From positions 4,728,615-4,792,614 of the forward strand of contig NZ_JWJG01000028.1 in assembly GCF_000818395.1 (NCBI RefSeq): a stretch of 64,000 bases of DNA, read 5' to 3'. How positions within the stretch are numbered: position 1 is the stretch's first letter; every line of letters begins with the position of its first letter. Below the pieces are notes generated by a model. The model saw nothing but the letters and a program-made list of their open reading frames with translations. It searched no databases and was not told the DNA's origin. Position numbers and translations under genes: made by a program. The DNA is from Noviherbaspirillum autotrophicum. GTDB lineage: Bacteria > Pseudomonadota > Gammaproteobacteria > Burkholderiales > Burkholderiaceae_D. Positions 56,143 through 64,000 of this stretch are shown here, in pieces.

Positions 56143-57120
56143 ATGAAACTGATGAAATATTTCTTTGCATTGCTCACCGCCACCCTCGTTGCCGGCTGCG
56201 GCGGCAGTAACGACGAGCCCATCTCGACGGTATCGCAAGCGGGCGCCACGCCGGCAGCGGGCGCTCCCCTCACCCTCGACAAGGTGGCCGGTACCGGCGG
56301 CTTCAATGCCTTGCTGGCAGCGGCCGCCAAGGCGGACTTGGGCGGCGCGCTGGCCGATCCCAACGCCCGCTTGACGGTACTCGCCCCGACCGACGACGCA
56401 TTCAACCGGTTCGCCGCGCAGCTTGGCTTTGCCAGCGCCTCGGCGATGGTGGAAGCGCTGCCTGCTGCAACCTTGAAGAGCATCCTGACCTACCATGTCC
56501 TTCCGGAGCGCAAGCAGGCATCCGACCTTCGCGCCACGCCGGTCGAGCCGACGCTGTTTGCGTTCGAAGGGAACCCGTCTGCCCTCGCATTCGACAGCAG
56601 CCAATCGGGCGTGACGATTAGCGACGCCGCGATGACCAGCGCCAAAGTAACGGCAACGGATATTGCTGCCAGCAATGGCGTCATTCATGTGATCGACAAG
56701 GTGCTGGTGCCGCCGGGCGTCTTGAACCTGGTGCAAATGGCGCAAGTCAACCCACAGCTCTCCTCGCTGGTCGATGCCGTCGTCGCCGCGGATTTGCAGG
56801 GAGTGTTGTCCGGCCCCGGCCCGTTCACGGTCTTTGCGCCAACCAATGAGGCCTTCTCCCAGGCTCCGGCCGGCCTGAGCAAGCAGCAACTGGCCACCGT
56901 CCTGACGTATCACGCGCTCGACAAGCAAGTTCTTGCGTCACAAATTCCGTTCGGCACCCCAGTCAAGACGCTTGCCTCGCAAACGATTGCCATCAATGCC
57001 GGAAATCCGCCCACGATCAGCGATACGACTGCCGCTGCGGCCCGCATTGTCGCGACCGATATCAGGGCAAGCAATGGTGTGGCGCACGTGATCGACAAGG
57101 TGCTGATCCCGGCCCTGTAA
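56143..57120 (+). CDS. Lipoprotein with two fasciclin domains
   Basis: A 325-residue exported lipoprotein with signal and lipobox VAGC at residues 16-19. It has two FAS1 domains (about 45-190 and 195-325), each with the two conserved boxes (TVLAPTDDAFN...NGVIHVIDKVLVPP and TVFAPTNEAFS...NGVAHVIDKVLIP). FAS1 domains mediate adhesion or surface interaction. In proteobacteria they are often light- or stress-regulated, which fits the upstream B12-regulator dyad. The ribosome site is AAGGAGACTGTC. Confidence 0.92.
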   Translation: MKLMKYFFALLTATLVAGCGGSNDEPISTVSQAGATPAAGAPLTLDKVAGTGGFNALLAAAAKADLGGALADPNARLTVLAPTDDAFNRFAAQLGFASASAMVEALPAATLKSILTYHVLPERKQASDLRATPVEPTLFAFEGNPSALAFDSSQSGVTISDAAMTSAKVTATDIAASNGVIHVIDKVLVPPGVLNLVQMAQVNPQLSSLVDAVVAADLQGVLSGPGPFTVFAPTNEAFSQAPAGLSKQQLATVLTYHALDKQVLASQIPFGTPVKTLASQTIAINAGNPPTISDTTAAAARIVATDIRASNGVAHVIDKVLIPAL

Positions 57121-57127
57121 TCCGCAG

Positions 57128-57190
57128 CCTGTGCGACGAGCTCGGCTACGACGGCGGGCTCGGCTAGCAGTACTGCCCGGCGCGGGAAGC
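57128..57190 (+). pseudogene. Remnant of a hydroxypyruvate isomerase 3' end
   Basis: About 62 bases aligning without gaps to the end of hyi (53290-53352), reading LCDELGYDGGLG-stop-QYCPARE against [20 protein letters not shown]. An in-frame stop and lack of anything upstream show it is a dead fragment. The rest of the gap to 57501 holds no gene. Confidence 0.6.
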
Positions 57191-57500
57191 CACGCGCCGG
57201 GCGTCTCGGTGAATGCCTTGTTTTGCCCATCTGCAGGAAAATGTATGCACCGCAGCGGGATGCGCGCCCCCTTGCGTTCTCCGGGCCGTATCGCGACAGC
57301 ACCATGGCTGTCAGCGCCTGAAATACGCGTTACCAATTAGCTACATCATTCCACCATCGTCCGCCGATGCTGCCACGGACAGGGATGGCAGAGCCCGCAG
57401 AACCCGGGGCGATACGCGACGCTCAAAAATCCATGCTGAGGTGCGCCGCCAGAGCACCGCACGCAGCGTTATCATGCTATCCATACCTGCCGGGACCAGC

Positions 57501-58754
57501 ATGAATTCCTTCAACAAGCGCACTGCCGTCCGGATCGCCATCGTCAGCATGCTGCTGGCGGCCGTGGCCAGCCCGCTGGCGTGGGTTGTCGCGCATAAAA
57601 CCGCGGAGGAAGACACGGTCTCGCTGGCGATGGAAGAGTCGGGCCGGCTGCTGCACCACTTTGGCGCGATCAGACTCGGCGACGCGGATGCCGGCACGCG
57701 CGCTAGCCAGGCGGCCAATACCCTTGCTGGCGGTTTGTTCGACATTGCTGAAATCTACAACCGGCGTGGAAACAAGCTGGCGCTGGCGATGACGGGAGAA
57801 GGCCAGGCAGTCGAAGCGCAACTTCCCCAGCACACCCGCCCCAATTACAACAAGCCCTCTTATCAGAGCCTGACGCTCAACGATGGGCGCTGGGTACTGC
57901 GCGTTTTTGTGCCGCTGCAGGAAGCGGCTGGCAACGGCGAGATCACCGGATACTTCGAGGGCGTGCGGGTCATCCCGGCATGGCAGCGCAAGCAGATGCT
58001 GGCCAATGCGCTGCGCGCGGCGCTGATGGTCTGCCTCGCATCGCTGCTGTGCGGCGCGGCCATCTACCCGGTCGTGGTGCGCCTGTCAGCCGACAATGCG
58101 CGCAAGGCGCGTGAAATCCTTGACTCGCACATTGCGATGATGGAGGCGCTCGGCCGCGCGATTGCCAAGCGCGACTCCGAGACTGGCGCGCACAATTTCA
58201 GGGTTGCATGGATTGCGGCGCGCATTGCCGAACGCCTCGGTTTGCCGGAGCAGGCGATGCAATCCTTGATCGTGGGAAGCTTTCTGCATGACGTGGGCAA
58301 GATCAGCATTCCCGACGCGATTTTGCGCAAACCGGGCGGGCTCGACGCCGCCGAACTGGAGCGCATGCAGACGCACGTGACACAAGGCGAGGAAATCGTC
58401 GGCGGCATCGGCTGGCTGCAGGATGCGCGCGCCGTTGTCGCGGCTCATCACGAAAAGTGGGATGGCTCCGGCTATCCGCGCGGGCTGGCGGGCGAGGTCA
58501 TACCGCTTGCCGCGCGCATCTTCGCGGTTGCCGACGTGTTCGACGCACTGTGCTCGCGGCGTCCCTACAAGGAACCGATGACGTTCGACCAGGCGATGGC
58601 GATTCTGGATAAGGGTACCGGGAGCCACTTCGACCCGGACGTCATGACCGCCTTTCGGCCGATTGCCGCCGAAGTGTTCGATCGTCTGGATCAATGCAGC
58701 GAGGAAGATGCCCGGCGCTTGCTGGAAGAGCGCATCCGCCGCTATTTCGGTTAG
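57501..58754 (+). CDS. HD-GYP domain cyclic-di-GMP phosphodiesterase, membrane-bound
   Basis: A 417-residue protein with two membrane helices (about 10-30 and 170-195) enclosing a periplasmic sensor. The cytoplasmic HD-GYP domain has an intact catalytic set: HNFRVAW, HDVGKISIPD, HHEKWDGSGYP and the DVFDAL segment. It likely hydrolyses cyclic-di-GMP. ATG 57501 (MNSFNKRTA) is chosen; ATG 57474 is also in frame. It counterbalances the GGDEF-EAL protein in the window. Confidence 0.9.
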   Translation: MNSFNKRTAVRIAIVSMLLAAVASPLAWVVAHKTAEEDTVSLAMEESGRLLHHFGAIRLGDADAGTRASQAANTLAGGLFDIAEIYNRRGNKLALAMTGEGQAVEAQLPQHTRPNYNKPSYQSLTLNDGRWVLRVFVPLQEAAGNGEITGYFEGVRVIPAWQRKQMLANALRAALMVCLASLLCGAAIYPVVVRLSADNARKAREILDSHIAMMEALGRAIAKRDSETGAHNFRVAWIAARIAERLGLPEQAMQSLIVGSFLHDVGKISIPDAILRKPGGLDAAELERMQTHVTQGEEIVGGIGWLQDARAVVAAHHEKWDGSGYPRGLAGEVIPLAARIFAVADVFDALCSRRPYKEPMTFDQAMAILDKGTGSHFDPDVMTAFRPIAAEVFDRLDQCSEEDARRLLEERIRRYFG

Positions 58755-58854
58755 GGATTGTCGTCCGCAACAGACGCAGGGGAGGCAGATCCGCGCATGA
58801 CGCGCCAAACTGCGGGGGAATCGGGAACGGCGAGCGCCGCTCCCGGTCATGCAC

Positions 58855-59142
58855 TTACTTGATCTTCACTTTCGCGACCAGATCTTTCAGGGCCGGCGCT
58901 GCCTTGAAACGCACGTTCTTGGACGCCTTGATCTTGATGGTTTCGCCGGTGGCCGGGTTGCGACCGGAGCGTGCTGCGCGCTGAGCGACGGTGAACGTGC
59001 CCAGCCCAGGGAAAGCGAAGCGGCCTTCCTTCTTCAGATCCGCACCGACAAAGCCGAATACCTGCTCCACGATTTCCTTGGCTTTCACCTTGCTGACTTC
59101 GTGGTCTGCGGCGATTTTGTCGATCATTTCTGCCTTGTTCAT
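58855..59142 (-). CDS. hup: HU-family DNA-binding protein
   Basis: A 95-residue histone-like protein: MNKAEMIDKIAADHEVSKVK, GLGTFTVAQRAARSGRNPAT (DNA-binding arm with the RNP turn) and KIKASKNVRFKAAPALK. It compacts DNA and can assist sigma-54 promoters by bending. ATG 59142 follows AAAGGAGATGTA; the frame is open ten codons further. Confidence 0.95.
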   Translation of the reverse strand: MNKAEMIDKIAADHEVSKVKAKEIVEQVFGFVGADLKKEGRFAFPGLGTFTVAQRAARSGRNPATGETIKIKASKNVRFKAAPALKDLVAKVKIK

Positions 59143-59375
59143 TACATCTCCTTTAAAAAGCGTATTTGGCAACTGTTGCCAGATGCCAAGTATATAGCGT
59201 TCCGCTCACATTTCGAGCAATCAACACTTTCATTCGCGCAAAATTCCAACAAAGTCGTGCGCAAATGCCCCCGTGCTTATTGGCCGGACTGCGATTTGCT
59301 GTCAAAAAGCGCCAGCTTTCCCGAATGCGGGACGTACAATTCCGGCGATACGATGCACAACCCTGACGAGGTTTG

Positions 59376-60104
59376 ATGATGAAAGCCATTCTCACCGGAC
59401 ATACCCGCGGGCTGGGCGCGGCCATCGCGGCGCAGCTTCTTTGCCGCGATATCCCCGTGCTGGGCCTGTCGCGCAGCAGAAACCACGAACTGGAAAACCG
59501 CTTCAAGACGGCGCTGCAGCAAGTCGAGCTCGACCTTGCCGATGCCGGCGCCGTTGCGCACTGGCTGGCCGGCGGCGCGTTGCGCGCCTTCGTTGCGGAC
59601 TGCGACACCGTCCTGCTCATCAACAATGCCGGCACGGTGCAGCCGGTCGGCCCGCTGGCGATGCAGGATCCGGCGGCCATTGCGCGCGCCATCGCCCTGA
59701 ACGTGGCCACGCCCCTGATGCTCGCCGCCGCCCTGGCGCAAGCCGCAAGCACCGCGCGCGAGCGGCGCATCCTGCATGTATCGAGCGGCGCCGGCCGCAA
59801 TGCCTACCCCGGCTGGAGCGTGTATTGCGCCACCAAGGCGGCGCTGGACCAGCATGCGCGTGCGGCGGTGCTGGACAATAGCGACGGGCTGAGCATCTGC
59901 AGCCTCGCGCCGGGCGTGATCGATACCGGCATGCAAGCCGAGATCCGTGCGAGTTCGCTGGAACAATTCCCGCTGCGCGAGCGGTTCGACGCGCTCAAGC
60001 GCGACGGCGCACTCACCCGCCCGGAAGACGGCGCCGCGCGCCTGGTCGATTACCTGCTGAGCGACAGATTCGGCCGCGATCCGGCAGCCGACTTGCGCAG
60101 CTGA
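59376..60104 (+). CDS. Short-chain dehydrogenase/reductase
   Basis: A 242-residue SDR: cofactor loop TGHTRGLGAAIA, NNAG near residue 88, catalytic Ser in HVSSGAGRNAYPG and Tyr-x3-Lys in YCATKAALD. Most similar in style to sepiapterin reductase/YueD-type SDRs. The substrate is unknown. ATG 59376 and 59379 and TTG 59373 are adjacent alternatives. Confidence 0.9.
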   Translation: MMKAILTGHTRGLGAAIAAQLLCRDIPVLGLSRSRNHELENRFKTALQQVELDLADAGAVAHWLAGGALRAFVADCDTVLLINNAGTVQPVGPLAMQDPAAIARAIALNVATPLMLAAALAQAASTARERRILHVSSGAGRNAYPGWSVYCATKAALDQHARAAVLDNSDGLSICSLAPGVIDTGMQAEIRASSLEQFPLRERFDALKRDGALTRPEDGAARLVDYLLSDRFGRDPAADLRS

Positions 60105-60112
60105 GAGCCCTT

Positions 60113-60325
60113 ATGACACCCGAATACCTGGAATTGCTGGTCACGCGGGAAATGCCGTTCGGGAAGTACAAGGGTCGCCTGCTGGCCGACTTGCCCGGGC
60201 ATTATCTCGGCTGGTTCGCGCGGGAAGGCTTTCCACACGGCGAGCTGGGCAAGCTGCTGGAGCTGATGTACGAGCTGGACCACAACGCGCTGCGCCACCT
60301 GCTCGATCCGCTGCGGCAGCGGTAA
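60113..60325 (+). CDS. DUF3820 protein
   Basis: A 70-residue protein: MPFGKYKGRLLADLPGHYLGWF then FPHGELGKLLELMYELDHN. This is the DUF3820 family of short proteins with unknown function. It is eight bases after the SDR gene, likely co-transcribed. Confidence 0.9.
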   Translation: MTPEYLELLVTREMPFGKYKGRLLADLPGHYLGWFAREGFPHGELGKLLELMYELDHNALRHLLDPLRQR

Positions 60326-60340
60326 GGCGCCGCCCTGCCT

Positions 60341-61561
60341 TCACGCCCGCGCAGGCAGGCGTCGCAGGCTCAGGGCAAGCAGCAGGCAAAAGCCGACGCA
60401 CACCGACAGGACGATGACGATGCCGGTCCAGCCATCGACTTCCCACAACGCGCCGCCGAGCGGCCCGATCAGGCTGCCGCCGAGGTAATAGCAGAACAGG
60501 TAGATGGCCGAGGCGAGCGAACGGTATTCCGTGGCGCGCCGGCCGACCCAGCTGCTGGCGATGGAATGCGTGCCGAAAAAGCCGAACGTAAACAACGCGA
60601 GGCCGGGGATGATCACCAGCAGGCTGTCGGCCAGCGTCAGCAGCAGGCCCGCCAACGTCGTTGCCACCGCCATCCACAGCACCTGCCGCCGCCCGAAACG
60701 GTCAGCCAGTTTCCCCATCGCCACCGAACTGAACATGCCGACCACGTACAGCGTGAAGATGAAGCTCAAGACCGTCTGGCTGAGTCCGAAGCGCGGATCG
60801 AGCAGGCGAAAACCAAGATAGTTGTAGACGCTGATGAACGCGCCCATCATCAGAAAGGCGATCATGAACAGCTTGGGCAGGCCCGCATCCTGCAAGTGCC
60901 GCACGGCGGCCGCGGCGGCGCCGGGAATGTCGATGTCGCGCGGGCGGAAGTTGCGCGAAGGCGGCAACCTGCGCCGGAATTCGAATGCCATCAGCAGCGC
61001 GGCCACGCCGATGACGGCCATTGCCGTGCGCCAGGAAAAATGGTCGGCCATGACGGACGCGGCCACCCGGCCCAGCATCCCGCCCAGCGCCGCACCCGCG
61101 ATGTACTGCCCCATGGCCAAGCCGAGCGCCTTGGCCTCGATTTCCTCGGTCAGGTACGCCATGGCCACGGCAGGAAGGCCGGCTAGGGCGACGCCGAGGA
61201 CGCCGCGCAGCACCAGCAGCTGCCCGAAACCGCCGACGGCGGCGCAGGCGATGGTGGTGACAGCGGACACGAACAGGGCGACGGTCATGGTCGCGGTGCG
61301 GCCCAGACGGTCGGACATGACGCTCGACAGCAGCAGGCATACCGCGAGGGCGATCGTGGAGACCGACATCGCCCAGCTGCTTTGCATCGGAGACACGTGG
61401 AATTCAGCCGTGAACAAGGGCAGCAACGGCTGCACGCAGTTCAGCATCGCAAAGGTGGCGAACCCGCCGAGAAAAACGGCGCGGTTGGCGTTCCTGAGGT
61501 GGTCCTTCATTTCTTGCGCGGCAGACAGTGCGGCCACGGCTGCGGGTGAACAGGTCGACAT
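60341..61561 (-). CDS. MFS transporter
   Basis: A 406-residue major facilitator with 12 predicted helices and the inter-helix motif DRLGRTATM near residue 84, repeated as ADRFGRRQVL in the second half. It belongs to the YnfM-like drug/arabinose efflux type. It is divergent from a LysR regulator, which probably controls it. The substrate is unknown. Confidence 0.9.
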   Translation of the reverse strand: MSTCSPAAVAALSAAQEMKDHLRNANRAVFLGGFATFAMLNCVQPLLPLFTAEFHVSPMQSSWAMSVSTIALAVCLLLSSVMSDRLGRTATMTVALFVSAVTTIACAAVGGFGQLLVLRGVLGVALAGLPAVAMAYLTEEIEAKALGLAMGQYIAGAALGGMLGRVAASVMADHFSWRTAMAVIGVAALLMAFEFRRRLPPSRNFRPRDIDIPGAAAAAVRHLQDAGLPKLFMIAFLMMGAFISVYNYLGFRLLDPRFGLSQTVLSFIFTLYVVGMFSSVAMGKLADRFGRRQVLWMAVATTLAGLLLTLADSLLVIIPGLALFTFGFFGTHSIASSWVGRRATEYRSLASAIYLFCYYLGGSLIGPLGGALWEVDGWTGIVIVLSVCVGFCLLLALSLRRLPARA

Positions 61562-61666
61562 GGTGGGGAGGCCCGGTGAGATGCTGACCCCATGGTAGGC
61601 TTGCGCACTTATTCAGTCCAATATATCTTTAGCGATGTTTTTATATCGAAACGAGATAACAGAAAA

Positions 61667-62560
61667 ATGGAATTGCGCCGCCTGCGCTACTTCGTCGCCG
61701 TCGCCGAGGAGCTGCATTTCAGCCGTGCCGCCGAGCGCCTGCACATCGGGCAGCCGCCCTTGAGCCAGCAGATCCAGCTGCTCGAGGAAGAGCTGGGCGT
61801 GCAACTGCTGGAGCGCACCCGGCGCTGGGTGAAACTGACGGAAGCCGGCCGCCTGTTCCTGGAAGATGCGCGACGCATCCTGGCGCTGTCGGAACAGGCG
61901 GTGGAGACGGCGCGGCGCGCCGAGCGCGGCGAAGTCGGCGAACTGCGCATCGGCTTCACCTCGTCGACGCCGCTGACGGAAGCCTTCAACAAGGCTGTCA
62001 ATGCATATCGCAAGGCGTTCCCGCGCGTGACGCTGTCGCTGTCGGAAATGCCGACGCTGCGCCAGGTGGAGGCGATCCGGGAGCAGCGCATCGACCTCGG
62101 CTTTCTGCGCCCGCCGGAAGCGTCGCTGTCGCGCGAGGTGGCGCTGACGCCATTGCGGCGCGATCCGCTGATGCTGGTGGCGCCCAGCAGCCATGCGCTG
62201 ATGCGGCGCGCCTCGGTCGCCATCAAGGAGCTGTCCGACCAGCCGTTCGTGATGTTTTCCGCCGACGCCGGCACCGGCGTGCAGTCGCTGGTGCTGCGCC
62301 TGTGCCGCGAGGCTGGATTCGAGCCGAAGACCGCGCTGCAGGCGCGCGAGGGATCGACCATCATCGGCCTGGTCGCGGCCGGCTGCGGCATTGCCATCCT
62401 GCCCGAGTCGTTCAATGCCATCCGCATCAAGGGCGTGGGCTACCTGCCGCTAGCGGACCGCGCCGCGAAAACGCAGCTCATGCTCGCCCGGCATACCACC
62501 CACCGCTCCGCCCTGGCCGATTCCTTCGTCGAACTCGCCCTGCGCGCGGTCGCCAAATAG
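61667..62560 (+). CDS. LysR-family transcriptional regulator
   Basis: A 297-residue LTTR. The winged helix is MELRRLRYFVAVAEELHFSR with PPLSQQIQLLEEELGVQLLE; a two-lobe effector domain follows. The starts of this gene and the MFS gene are 105 bases apart. A TATC-N7-GATA element at 61644-61658 could be its binding site but overlaps its own leader. Confidence 0.92.
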   Translation: MELRRLRYFVAVAEELHFSRAAERLHIGQPPLSQQIQLLEEELGVQLLERTRRWVKLTEAGRLFLEDARRILALSEQAVETARRAERGEVGELRIGFTSSTPLTEAFNKAVNAYRKAFPRVTLSLSEMPTLRQVEAIREQRIDLGFLRPPEASLSREVALTPLRRDPLMLVAPSSHALMRRASVAIKELSDQPFVMFSADAGTGVQSLVLRLCREAGFEPKTALQAREGSTIIGLVAAGCGIAILPESFNAIRIKGVGYLPLADRAAKTQLMLARHTTHRSALADSFVELALRAVAK

Positions 62561-62702
62561 CAAACACTCCAGGCCGCCGCTGCGCGGCCAGCGGCGGGCG
62601 ACTGGAAAGAGTGTTAATCAGCACGTCCCCGACCGGGCGGGAACCATTTCCCCGCCGGGCCAGCTCCAAGTAACATCGCGCTCTTGAGCACGAAAGCTTA
62701 CG

Positions 62703-62984
62703 ATGGAAAAATTTCTAATTCAAAACGAGTTCGGCCAGCCGCAGGAATTGCTAGGCGAAGAAATTGTCGTGCCCGGCTTCGAAGAACTACAGTTCATCCT
62801 GCATGCATGGCTGTACGACAAGCGCGGCGGCTGGGCAGTGACGGAACGCTCTTCCGGCAAGCGAATCACCAGCGGCCCGCAGGGCACCGAGCATCTGGCC
62901 CAAGAACAGCTGGAGCGGCAACTGCGCCTGCATGGCAAGGACGCGCTGATGCGCGTGCTGGGCAAGGGACCGCTGTCGAGCTAA
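62703..62984 (+). CDS. Small conserved-type protein, unknown
   Basis: A 93-residue soluble protein (MEKFLIQNEFGQPQELLGEE ... LHAWLYDKRGGWAVTERSSG). It has no recognised family, signal or membrane helix. It lies 19 bases before a DUF1810 gene in the same direction. Confidence 0.65.
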   Translation: MEKFLIQNEFGQPQELLGEEIVVPGFEELQFILHAWLYDKRGGWAVTERSSGKRITSGPQGTEHLAQEQLERQLRLHGKDALMRVLGKGPLSS

Positions 62985-63003
62985 GCGCCTGTTTGAAAAC
63001 GTC

Positions 63004-63423
63004 ATGCACGACCAATACCACCTGCAACGCTTCGTCGACGCGCAGCAACCGGTCTATGCAACCGTCTGCGCGGAATTGCGCGCGGGCCGCAAGCGCAGCC
63101 ACTGGATGTGGTTCATCTTCCCGCAGATCGCGGGCCTGGGACATAGCGCCATGGCGCAGCGCTTTGCGCTGTCGTCGCTGGAGGAAGCGCGCGCCTATCT
63201 GGCGCATCCGCTGCTCGGCGCCCGGCTGCGCGAATGCAGCGGCATCGTCGCGTCGCTGGAGGAGCGCTCGGCGGAGGACATCTTCGGCTATCCCGACGAC
63301 CTGAAATTCCGTTCGTCGATGACGCTGTTCGCGCAGGCCGACGACGGCGCTTCCGTCTTCGATGCCTGCCTGCGCAAGTACTTCGGCGGCGAGCCGGATC
63401 GCGCCACGCTCGACCGGCTCTGA
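63004..63423 (+). CDS. DUF1810 protein
   Basis: A 139-residue protein with the DUF1810 pattern: YHLQRFVDAQQPVYATVCAE, GRKRSHWMWFIFPQIAGLG, LEEARAYLAHPLLGARLREC and DDLKFRSSMTLFAQA. The fold is related to NADAR-like proteins and the function is unknown. The stop touches the end of the convergent thioesterase gene. Confidence 0.9.
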   Translation: MHDQYHLQRFVDAQQPVYATVCAELRAGRKRSHWMWFIFPQIAGLGHSAMAQRFALSSLEEARAYLAHPLLGARLRECSGIVASLEERSAEDIFGYPDDLKFRSSMTLFAQADDGASVFDACLRKYFGGEPDRATLDRL

Positions 63424-63852
63424 TCAGCGCTGGCGATCGACGACCGCCATGGTCAGCCGCGAGATGCAGACCAGCTGGCCGGCATCGTCCACGATGCGGA
63501 TCTCCCACACCTGGGTGGTGCGTCCCAAGTGAAACGGGCGAGCGGTCGCGCTCACCCATCCGGCCCGCGCGCCGCGCACATGGTTGGCGTTGATGTCGAG
63601 GCCGACGCAATACGACCGCTCTTCATCCACGCACAGATTGGCGGCGCAACTGCCCACCGTTTCCGCCAGCAGGACCGACGCGCCGCCATGCAGGATGCCG
63701 AACGGCTGCACGGTGCGCGCGTCGACCGGCATGCGCGCCGACAGCCAGTCGTCGCCGATGCCGGTGAATTCGATGCCGAGCCGCTCGGCGGCGGTATTCC
63801 TGTTCCAGTTCTGCAGGTCTTCCAGGCTTTTTTCTTTTTTCCAGATTGGCAT
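63424..63852 (-). CDS. Hotdog-fold acyl-CoA thioesterase
   Basis: A 142-residue PaaI/MenI-type thioesterase: TVQPFGILHGGASVLLAETV (HGG catalytic loop with Glu), GLDINANHVRGARAGWVSA and GRTTQVWEIRI. It probably hydrolyses 1,4-dihydroxy-2-naphthoyl-CoA or another aryl/acyl-CoA. Confidence 0.9.
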   Translation of the reverse strand: MPIWKKEKSLEDLQNWNRNTAAERLGIEFTGIGDDWLSARMPVDARTVQPFGILHGGASVLLAETVGSCAANLCVDEERSYCVGLDINANHVRGARAGWVSATARPFHLGRTTQVWEIRIVDDAGQLVCISRLTMAVVDRQR

Positions 63853-64000
63853 AAGGTTTGATGTGAATCGAGCAGGCAGGATCGCCTTTTTGTTGTAGCG
63901 ACAATTTTACGGCGTTACTCCAAATCATGCCGTGGGACAAAGCGATGCGCGGCTTTTTTCATGCCCGCACCGTTAGCGAGACAAGAAGCACAAGCCGCCT
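63853..64000. other. Right end of window, no gene seen
   Basis: 148 bases upstream of the thioesterase. Nothing supportable apart from its likely promoter. Confidence 0.4.

Noticed and set aside
61644-61658. TATC-N7-GATA as LysR binding site
   Set aside because: It overlaps the leader just before the lysR start and is a single weak dyad, so it is not listed as a site.

Overview
The window is GC-rich and gene-dense. It looks like a chromosomal segment of a betaproteobacterium, most likely Burkholderiales in or near Oxalobacteraceae. That placement rests on overall gene style (AlkB plus rubredoxin, PHB-type patatin, LitR/CarH-like regulator, FadH, HU) and not on a marker gene. No rRNA, tRNA, CRISPR array or complete insertion sequence was seen.

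Left part (1-24.2 kb): a chemoreceptor; an AraC regulator divergent from an alkane hydroxylase/rubredoxin pair; a sigma-54 activator of AcoR type; an esterase-like hydrolase; and a GGDEF-EAL protein. Next come an ApbE/NosR-like flavin and Fe-S membrane redox unit, a two-gene module of unknown function, and a second paralogous sigma-54 activator. The block ends with a cytochrome b, a YVTN beta-propeller and a PqqU-like TonB receptor, divergent from a second TonB receptor. Part two (31.3-43.8 kb) holds a quinoprotein alcohol dehydrogenase with the Asp-x-Asp signature of lanthanide-dependent enzymes, a DUF779 protein, a XoxJ-like periplasmic protein and a cytochrome c. It also holds an acyl-CoA synthetase, a patatin, a second copy of the unknown two-gene module and a zinc alcohol dehydrogenase.

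The unifying signal is a set of eight -24/-12 (sigma-54) promoters, TGGCAcg-N4-TTGC, in front of these operons. At least three upstream regions also carry an ACA-N4-TGT dyad that could be the enhancer site. With the two sigma-54 activators, this looks like one regulon covering alcohol oxidation, PQQ (and perhaps metal) uptake, electron transfer and an undescribed duplicated two-gene module. With AlkB and the acyl-CoA synthetase the locus could take an alkane or alcohol towards acyl-CoA. No aldehyde dehydrogenase and no PQQ biosynthesis genes are present.

The regulon is interrupted by a degraded chromosomal integron. At 27.1-31.1 kb lie a truncated intI, an attI-like site and about six cassette genes. 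An inverted second copy of the attI/intI-start region, with two more cassette genes, lies at 41.3-42.5 kb. The quinoprotein cluster sits between the two inverted copies.

The right part (44-64 kb) is ordinary chromosome: DUF488, a shikimate-dehydrogenase-like gene, a molybdopterin oxidoreductase, a metallothionein-like protein, OsmC, a FadH-like reductase, hydroxypyruvate isomerase and GST. It continues with a B12-type MerR (LitR/CarH-like) regulator flanked by two copies of the dyad TTTGTC-N3-GACAAA, DUF378, a fasciclin lipoprotein, HD-GYP, HU, SDR, MFS/LysR and small conserved genes.
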